Shown here: positions 58,735-64,000 of the stretch, piece after piece | Layout of the letters: every line of letters starts with the position of its first letter | Position numbering within the stretch: the stretch's first letter is position 1 | DNA from: Bacteroidetes bacterium UBA2364 | GTDB taxonomy: Bacteria; Bacteroidota; Rhodothermia; Rhodothermales; UBA2364 | Length of the DNA: 64,000 nucleotides | Assembly (NCBI GenBank): GCA_002344075.1 | Contig: DDTM01000064.1 | Coordinates: 1 to 64,000 of the forward strand | Direction: 5' to 3' | The notes under the pieces: generated by a model | What the model was told of the DNA's origin: nothing | Database searches by the model: none | The model's input: only the letters and a program-made list of their open reading frames with translations | Program-made: the position numbers and the translations under genes

Positions 58735-60960
58735 ATGAAAAACTCATTTCTGAAATTTTTTATTCTATGTATCATTGCTTTTCCTATTGGTGTTCAAGCT
58801 CAAATTGCCATCGAAAACAATGATGATCCAATGTCTCGTGCAGCAATGGTAAAGCCAGATGCTGCATGGCGGCCATATGAGGTCAAATCCATTGTGGTAA
58901 ATACACAACTACGAGACCAGGTTGCCGAAACCCAAGTGTCGCAAACCATTCATAACCCAAGCCATCGGGTGATGGAGGTGGAACTGTTATTCCCTTTGCC
59001 AGATGGCGGCTCGGTGCAAAGTTTCACCTTGATGGTCAATGGAAAAGAAATGCCTGGCCGTTTGTTACCCAAAGACGAGGCCCGTGGTATTTATGAAGCA
59101 ATTGTTCGGCGAAAAAAAGATCCAGCTTTGATGGAATATGCGGGCTATGGCGTGTTTAAGACCAGTATTTTCCCCATCCCCTCCGGCGAAGATCGTACTA
59201 TTACGCTTAAATACACCCAGCTTTGTACCAAGGAAAAAGGGATTGTTTCGTTTAGCTATCCGTTTGGAACACAAAAATTTTCAGGCGGTCGGATAGGGAA
59301 AGTGGCTTTTAAAGGACGTATTGTCTCTACGGAACCCTTAAAAACCCTGTACAGCCCAACGGATCAACTCCAGATAGACCGCCCTTCCGACCGCGAGGCC
59401 ATTGTCTCGTTTGAAGAAGCCAATGTACGCCGCGAGCGCGACTTTAAACTCACTTTTACAGCGGAAGCGGGTGAAGTGGGGGCAACGGTACTGAGCTTTC
59501 GTCCAGACGATAAACAAGATGGCTATTTTATGTTGCTTGCTTCGCCGGATGTAAAAACAGCGCGTAGCCGGAAGATATTGCCTAAAACAGTTTTATTTGT
59601 CTTGGATCGTTCCGGTTCAATGGAAGGAAAAAAACTAGAGCAGGCGAAAGAAGCCCTGAAATTTGTACTGAACAACCTGCGCGAAGGAGATTATTTTAAT
59701 ATTGTAGATTATGATGACAGTATCCGTGCGTGGAAATCCGCGTTGCAACCATACAATGCAGACAATCGCCGAGAGGCATTACGTTATACCGAGGCCATCG
59801 AGTCCGGCGGAGGAACCAATATCCATAGTGCCCTCGAAAAAGCAATGGAGCAGATTCAAAACGAGAAGCGACCCAATTACGTTCTTTTTCTAACCGATGG
59901 GCTGCCAACCGCCGGTAATACCAACGAGATGCAAATTGCCGAAAATACCCGCCGTAAAAACCGGCATCAAGCACGAGTTTTTGCCTTTGGTGTGGGTGAG
60001 GACGTAAATGCCCGGCTTTTGGATCGTTTGGTAAATGGGAATGGCGGAAGAAGCGAGTATGTGAGCCTCGAAGATAATCTGGAAGCCAAAATCGCCGCGT
60101 TCTATTCAGGCATTACCGCACCCTTGTTGACGAATATTCAGATAGAAATGAGTCATACCAATCTTAACCGTGCGTATCCAAGCGTGCTACCAGACTTGTT
60201 TGAAGGAGGACAGGTTGTATGGGTGGGCCGCTACAATAAGTCTGGTAAAACAAAAGTGAGTATTTCAGGAAAGGTAGGGGATGAATTAAAGACCTTCCGT
60301 TTTGATGCAGACTTGGCTCAGGTCTCTGACGGCACGACCCATAGCTATGTGGAAAAGTTATGGGCAACACGCAGAATCGGAACCATTATTGACCAAATAG
60401 ACCTGAATGGCCGGAACGAGGAATTGGTAAATGAATTGGTGAGTTTGTCTAAAAAACACGGTATTCTGACGCCTTATACCAGCTTTTTAGCCGATGAAGA
60501 CGTGGATTTGCGGGCGACCTCGGCGAATATGCAGCGTGCTTATTCTGCCACTGAAGACCTGAATGAAACGTCTGGTGCTTACGCGAATGCCCAGCGCTCG
60601 GCCAAGCAAGATATGATGAACCAATCAGTGGTGGTGGCCAATAAACCGATGGCCAAACGCAATCCGGTGAGACCTGCTCCTAGCAATAGGGGGGGCGTAG
60701 CTTCCGAACCTCCCAAGGCGGAAGAAGAAAAAGAAACCTTACAACAAGTTGGGACAAAAACCTTCTTCCTGCGCAATAACCATTGGATAGAAAGCGAAAT
60801 TACGGCTGAGGAAGAAAAAACAGCAAAAGTGATTAAGTTGATGACGGATGAATACTTTGCTTTTACACGTAGTCAGACTCCGGAGGTAAACCAATATCTG
60901 AACTTAGACCGTACCACAATTGTACGGATTGGCAGCCAAGTTTACAAGTTTGAGCGTTAA
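58735..60960 (+). CDS. Secreted VIT and von Willebrand A domain protein
   Basis: 741 residues. Signal peptide (FILCIIAFPIGVQA). VIT domain (about 40-170; SQTIHNPSHRVMEVELLFPL, EARGIYEAIVRRKKDPALME), as in inter-alpha-trypsin inhibitor heavy chains. The VWA domain (about 283-460) has a MIDAS D-R-S-G-S-M (VLFVLDRSGSMEGKKL), a TNIHSALEKAM segment and LFLTDGLPTAG. A C-terminal part of unknown fold follows. Such proteins bind metal-dependent partners at the cell surface or in the periplasm; in Bacteroidota VIT-VWA proteins are often linked to adhesion or stress. Stand-alone gene. Confidence 0.88.
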   Translation: MKNSFLKFFILCIIAFPIGVQAQIAIENNDDPMSRAAMVKPDAAWRPYEVKSIVVNTQLRDQVAETQVSQTIHNPSHRVMEVELLFPLPDGGSVQSFTLMVNGKEMPGRLLPKDEARGIYEAIVRRKKDPALMEYAGYGVFKTSIFPIPSGEDRTITLKYTQLCTKEKGIVSFSYPFGTQKFSGGRIGKVAFKGRIVSTEPLKTLYSPTDQLQIDRPSDREAIVSFEEANVRRERDFKLTFTAEAGEVGATVLSFRPDDKQDGYFMLLASPDVKTARSRKILPKTVLFVLDRSGSMEGKKLEQAKEALKFVLNNLREGDYFNIVDYDDSIRAWKSALQPYNADNRREALRYTEAIESGGGTNIHSALEKAMEQIQNEKRPNYVLFLTDGLPTAGNTNEMQIAENTRRKNRHQARVFAFGVGEDVNARLLDRLVNGNGGRSEYVSLEDNLEAKIAAFYSGITAPLLTNIQIEMSHTNLNRAYPSVLPDLFEGGQVVWVGRYNKSGKTKVSISGKVGDELKTFRFDADLAQVSDGTTHSYVEKLWATRRIGTIIDQIDLNGRNEELVNELVSLSKKHGILTPYTSFLADEDVDLRATSANMQRAYSATEDLNETSGAYANAQRSAKQDMMNQSVVVANKPMAKRNPVRPAPSNRGGVASEPPKAEEEKETLQQVGTKTFFLRNNHWIESEITAEEEKTAKVIKLMTDEYFAFTRSQTPEVNQYLNLDRTTIVRIGSQVYKFER

Positions 60961-60984
60961 CCTCTCATTTAGTTCATAATCCAA

Positions 60985-61018
60985 GCCGGAGACCCTCAAA
61001 GGGGCTTCGGCTCTTTTT
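60985..61018 (+). terminator. Terminator of the VIT-VWA gene
   Basis: GCCGGAGACCC (60985-60995) pairs with GGGGCTTCGGC (61001-61011), with one mismatch and one G-T pair, followed by a T run. Confidence 0.75.
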
Positions 61019-61036
61019 ATTGGCACTGAGGATATG

Positions 61037-61044
61037 TATCTTTG
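61037..61044 (+). promoter_or_regulatory. Bacteroidota-type -7 box before the MFS gene
   Basis: TATCTTTG matches TAnnTTTG, 27 nt before the ATG at 61071. The -33 element is not well placed (ATTG ends 14 nt upstream), so confidence is low. Confidence 0.35.
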
Positions 61045-61070
61045 AACTTTCCTTACCCAAATACAGACCC

Positions 61071-62285
61071 ATGCAACAAAGTGACCGTGTATTCAACCGC
61101 CTGACAATTGTGGCAGCTTTAGGCTATTTTGTAGATCTCTACGATATGGCTTTGTACAATCTTGTAAAAAAAGAAAGTTTAATGGCGCTGGGGTTTGCCG
61201 GACAAGCCCTAATAGATGCTGAAATTTCTTTATTTAGCTGGCAGAACACTGGTATGCTTGTTGGTGGGTTGTTGTGGGGCATTGGGGGAGACAAACGAGG
61301 CCGCCTAACCGTTTTGTTTGGCTCCATTTTTCTTTATTCAGTGGCCAATATTGCCAATGCTTTTGTTACGGATTATTATTCATATGCCCTCTGTCGCTTA
61401 TTGGCAGGTATTGGCCTTGCGGGTGAATTGGGCGCTGGCATAACGCTGGTCTCCGAATCGCTCACCAAAGAGAAAAGAGGTTATGGCACCATGATGGTGG
61501 TGGGATTTGGCTTGCTCGGTGGGGTCACGGCGGCGTTTTGTTCACGATTTTTAGACTGGCAGACGAATTATCTGGTGGGGGGCGCGATGGGATTGGTGTT
61601 GTTGTTGCTCCGGATCGGGACTTTTGAACCGACCATGTTTCTCAAAACCAAGATGACCACAGTGGCACGTGGTAACTTTCTCATGCTTCTGCATCCACCG
61701 CGTTTGGGGAAGTATGTTTGGTGCATCGCCATTGGTTTACCGATCTGGTTTTGTTCGGGTATTCTGATTGCGTTTGCGGATCGTTTGGCACAGGGAAGTG
61801 GGGTTCTGGGAGTCATCACAATTGCCAACTCGGCAGTGTTTTATAATTTGGGCGTTTCCTCTGGCGACTTTCTCAGTGGTTGGTTAAGCCAGGTATTTAA
61901 ATCTCGGAGACGTGTGATCCTCGGTTTTCAGTTGGCATTACTGGGTATTATATTTGTTTACCTGCTTTGGCCCGGTGTCCCGCAGTGGCTATTCTATTTC
62001 TTTACGTGGCTTATTGGGCTGGGTGCAGGGTATTGGGCGGTTTTTGTGACCAATGCCGCCGAGCAATTTGGTACCAATATTCGGTCAACGGTTTCTAATA
62101 CGGTGCCGAATTTTGTTCGGGGGGCACTGGTTCCTATGGGATGGGTATTTGCTTTCTTGTATCCTAAAGTAGGCATGACATATGCCGCTCTGTTCATCGG
62201 GATTACCGTAAGTGTAGTAGCCATATATGCTACCTTCCAGATTGAAGAAACCTATGGGAAAGACTTAGATTATGTAGAAGAATAA
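61071..62285 (+). CDS. MFS transporter, 12 helices
   Basis: 404 residues from ATG 61071 (MQQSDRVFNRL). A longer frame from 61020 would run through the promoter box. Motif A-like loop GGLLWGIGGDKRGRLTVLFG after TM2 and motif RLLAGIGLAGELGAGITLVS in TM4 define the sugar/metabolite:H+ symporter-like group. TM10-12 carry FVTNAAEQFGTNIRSTVSNT, close to the SV2/shikimate-type MFS. Substrate unknown. Inner membrane; monocistronic. Confidence 0.88.
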   Translation: MQQSDRVFNRLTIVAALGYFVDLYDMALYNLVKKESLMALGFAGQALIDAEISLFSWQNTGMLVGGLLWGIGGDKRGRLTVLFGSIFLYSVANIANAFVTDYYSYALCRLLAGIGLAGELGAGITLVSESLTKEKRGYGTMMVVGFGLLGGVTAAFCSRFLDWQTNYLVGGAMGLVLLLLRIGTFEPTMFLKTKMTTVARGNFLMLLHPPRLGKYVWCIAIGLPIWFCSGILIAFADRLAQGSGVLGVITIANSAVFYNLGVSSGDFLSGWLSQVFKSRRRVILGFQLALLGIIFVYLLWPGVPQWLFYFFTWLIGLGAGYWAVFVTNAAEQFGTNIRSTVSNTVPNFVRGALVPMGWVFAFLYPKVGMTYAALFIGITVSVVAIYATFQIEETYGKDLDYVEE

Positions 62286-62462
62286 ACGGCTGAAATTGGT
62301 CGGAACCAAAATTAAGTTGAGCCGTGAGAACAAAAAGCCAGCCGGACTGTATTCCACACAAAATTGCCATGCAGTTCCCTTGGATTTGGCGTACCTTAAT
62401 ATACCGCTCTAAAAAAACCAGCGCTTTATAAACCGGAAATTATCACCTTATCGAATAAAATT

Positions 62463-62750
62463 ATGGGTAACATTGGATCAACGGAAATCATTGTCATTGC
62501 CTTAGTGATTTTCATTTTCTTCGGCGCCAAACGCCTACCTGAAATTGCTCGGGGCTTAGGCAAGGGCATTGGTGAATTTAAAAAAGCCACCCGTGATATT
62601 CAGAACGAACTGAATGTACAAGCGGATGACTACCAGTATCAGCAACAACAGTCATACAACCAAGCGCCGCAAATTCAGCCACCTCAGCCGCCTGTTGGCC
62701 AGACGCAGCCCCGCACGCCGTCCGCTCAGGCTCCACGAGACAATGCCTAA
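62463..62750 (+). CDS. tatA: Twin-arginine translocase subunit TatA/E
   Basis: 95 residues. A single N-terminal helix (GSTEIIVIALVIFIFFGAKR), the conserved F-G-x-K-x-L-P and the amphipathic helix LPEIARGLGKGIGEFKKAT, then a Gln/Pro-rich disordered tail. It forms the pore-like assembly of the Tat export path. tatC is not in the window. Confidence 0.93.
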   Translation: MGNIGSTEIIVIALVIFIFFGAKRLPEIARGLGKGIGEFKKATRDIQNELNVQADDYQYQQQQSYNQAPQIQPPQPPVGQTQPRTPSAQAPRDNA

Positions 62751-62799
62751 GTAAGGATTTGTGGTACGTTTGTTGTTTGTATTTCCATTCTGATTTTTC

Positions 62800-64000
62800 A
62801 TGTATCGTACATTTTCGGAAGCCCAGACCGCGCTTTTGAAAGGCGAAACCAGTTCCCAAGCACTGGTATTGTCGTTTTTAGCCGCTATTGAAGAACGAAA
62901 TCCTTCGCTTAATGCCTTCTTAACTGTAGATCGGGAAGGGGCACTCCGGCAAGCGGAAGCCCTTGATGTACTCGTGGCTACAGGTAATCCGCCACCTTTG
63001 GCCGGATTGGTTTTGGGGGTAAAAGATGTAATTTGCATTCGTGACCAAAAAGTAACCTGTGCTTCCAGAATGCTGGCAGATTTTACCTCGCTCTATGATG
63101 CCACTGCTATTGAACGGCTTCGTCAGGCGGGGGCCATCTTTATCGGAAAACTGAACTGCGACGAGTTTGCAATGGGTTCTTCCAATGAGAACTCCTACTT
63201 TGGCCCCGTTCGGAATCCCATTAATCCGGCCTATGTACCTGGCGGCTCTTCTGGCGGGTCGGCAGCAGCGGTTGCAGCGGGCCTTTGTCATGCGGCTTTA
63301 GGAACGGATACGGGCGGTTCTATTCGTCAGCCAGCGGCTTATTGTGGGGTCTTGGGTATTAAACCCACCTATGGCCGTGTGAGTCGGCGTGGCTTGGTGG
63401 CCTATGCGTCGTCTTTCGACTCGATGGGTGTTTTTGCCCATACCGCCGAGGATGCCGCCCGGATCCTGACGGTGATGGCGGGCCACGATGAATGGGATGC
63501 CACTTCTGCACCTATCGAGGTTCCTGCATATCCCAATCTGTTGAAAGGATCGGTTAAGGGTTTAAAGATTGGCCTTCCTAAAGAGTTCTTTGGCGAAGGG
63601 TTGGATCCAGAAATCAACACGGTTATCCAAAAAGAAGTGGCCCGCCTTGCTTCGAATGGTGCAAGCGTCCATTCTGTATCACTGCCCAATTCTAAGTATG
63701 GTATTGCGACCTATTACATCTTGACCACAGCCGAGGCTTCCTCTAATCTGGCGCGATACGATGGAGTGCGGTACGGTTATCGTGCAGATGTGAGGGCACT
63801 CCGCGCTGAAATGAAAGAAAATGGCGACGAAGAACCGCTGCTTAATCGGCTTTATGCCCAAACCCGTACCGAAGGATTTGGCGATGAGGTGAAGCGTCGT
63901 ATCATGTTGGGAACGTATGTGCTTTCCGCCGGATACTACGATGCCTATTATGGCAAGGCCCAACAGGTTCGCAGATTGATCCGTTCCGATTTTGAGCGTG
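62800..64000 (+). CDS. gatA: Glutamyl-tRNA(Gln)/aspartyl-tRNA(Asn) amidotransferase subunit A (cut by the window end)
   Basis: At least 400 residues from ATG 62800; the 3' end runs past 64000. Amidase signature Ser-cisSer-Lys triad: Lys in GVKDVICIR, the serine-rich PGGSSGGSAAAVAAG and the nucleophile region LGTDTGGSIRQPAAYCG. The chain continues with KPTYGRVSRRGLVAYASSFD and FGDEVKRRIMLGTYVLSAGY as in GatA. GatA releases ammonia from glutamine for transamidation of misacylated tRNA in the GatCAB complex. tatA lies 50 nt upstream. Confidence 0.95.
   Translation, partial: MYRTFSEAQTALLKGETSSQALVLSFLAAIEERNPSLNAFLTVDREGALRQAEALDVLVATGNPPPLAGLVLGVKDVICIRDQKVTCASRMLADFTSLYDATAIERLRQAGAIFIGKLNCDEFAMGSSNENSYFGPVRNPINPAYVPGGSSGGSAAAVAAGLCHAALGTDTGGSIRQPAAYCGVLGIKPTYGRVSRRGLVAYASSFDSMGVFAHTAEDAARILTVMAGHDEWDATSAPIEVPAYPNLLKGSVKGLKIGLPKEFFGEGLDPEINTVIQKEVARLASNGASVHSVSLPNSKYGIATYYILTTAEASSNLARYDGVRYGYRADVRALRAEMKENGDEEPLLNRLYAQTRTEGFGDEVKRRIMLGTYVLSAGYYDAYYGKAQQVRRLIRSDFER

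Noticed and set aside
61020..61070. Upstream start of the MFS frame
   Set aside because: It begins inside the terminator/promoter region and would place a TAnnTTTG box inside the coding sequence.
1..64000. tRNA, rRNA, insertion sequence or prophage genes
   Set aside because: No cloverleaf-like, ribosomal, transposase or phage structural sequences were seen in the gaps or coding regions; small tRNAs cannot be excluded without a covariance search.

Overview
The window looks like chromosomal DNA from a Bacteroidota/Rhodothermota-type bacterium. Supporting signs are two large secreted proteins ending in type IX secretion (T9SS) type A-like sorting domains (left end and about 41.9-44.2 kb), several TAnnTTTG promoter boxes, outer-membrane beta-barrels of Bacteroidota type, DUF5916 and YaiO-like proteins, and a near absence of Shine-Dalgarno sequences. 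Base composition is moderate, with one clearly AT-richer island (about 4.8-5.8 kb). I see no rRNA, tRNA, CRISPR array or intact insertion sequence. The assignment to phylum level is an inference.

Layout. 0.2-3.4 kb: a T9SS-exported protein with nine Ig-like regulatory repeats. 3.7-6.6 kb: a disturbed accessory patch, in which an AAA ATPase and a MazG pyrophosphohydrolase are both cut off at one joint, followed by an AT-rich methyltransferase, a frameshifted mini-gene and a secreted protein with a winged-helix-like tail. 6.8-10.9 kb: a tight four-gene operon (ketosynthase III, adenylate-forming enzyme, metallo-beta-lactamase-fold hydrolase, short-chain dehydrogenase) resembling the OleABCD logic with a different hydrolase. 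11.2-12.8 kb: a rare bacterial poly(ADP-ribose) polymerase with WGR, helical and catalytic domains plus a small partner gene.

12.9-22.4 kb is a partial denitrification island: SCO1, a formylglycine-generating-enzyme-like lipoprotein and a NirK-cytochrome c lipoprotein on one strand, and on the other two Rrf2 regulators, NorC (two hemes), NorB, NorQ, NorD and a CopD-like membrane protein. It would convert nitrite to N2O; no nosZ is present in the window. Two sites with the same AAAAGA-N8-TCTTTT architecture sit before nirK/rrf2-1 and before rrf2-2. 22.6-27.4 kb holds a MacB-like ABC exporter with a His-rich loop, peptide deformylase, RuvX and an alpha/beta hydrolase.

28.6-33.3 kb is a BlaI/BlaR1-type signalling operon with an outer-membrane barrel between the two regulators and an operator cluster in front. 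33.5-40.4 kb is a metalloregulated Mn/Zn/Fe ABC importer: a DtxR/MntR repressor behind a perfect inverted repeat, lipoprotein, ATPase, a permease fused to a second DtxR-like domain, a DUF5916 outer-membrane protein and a second permease. Then come glutaryl-CoA dehydrogenase, a 14-repeat Cys-paired propeller protein, a TPR/YaiO barrel operon, a HerA-like ATPase, TPR proteins, a dicarboxylate symporter, a VTE5-VTE6-like isoprenol kinase fusion, a PstS/TPR cluster, a VIT-VWA protein, an MFS transporter, TatA and the 5' part of gatA, which runs off the right edge.
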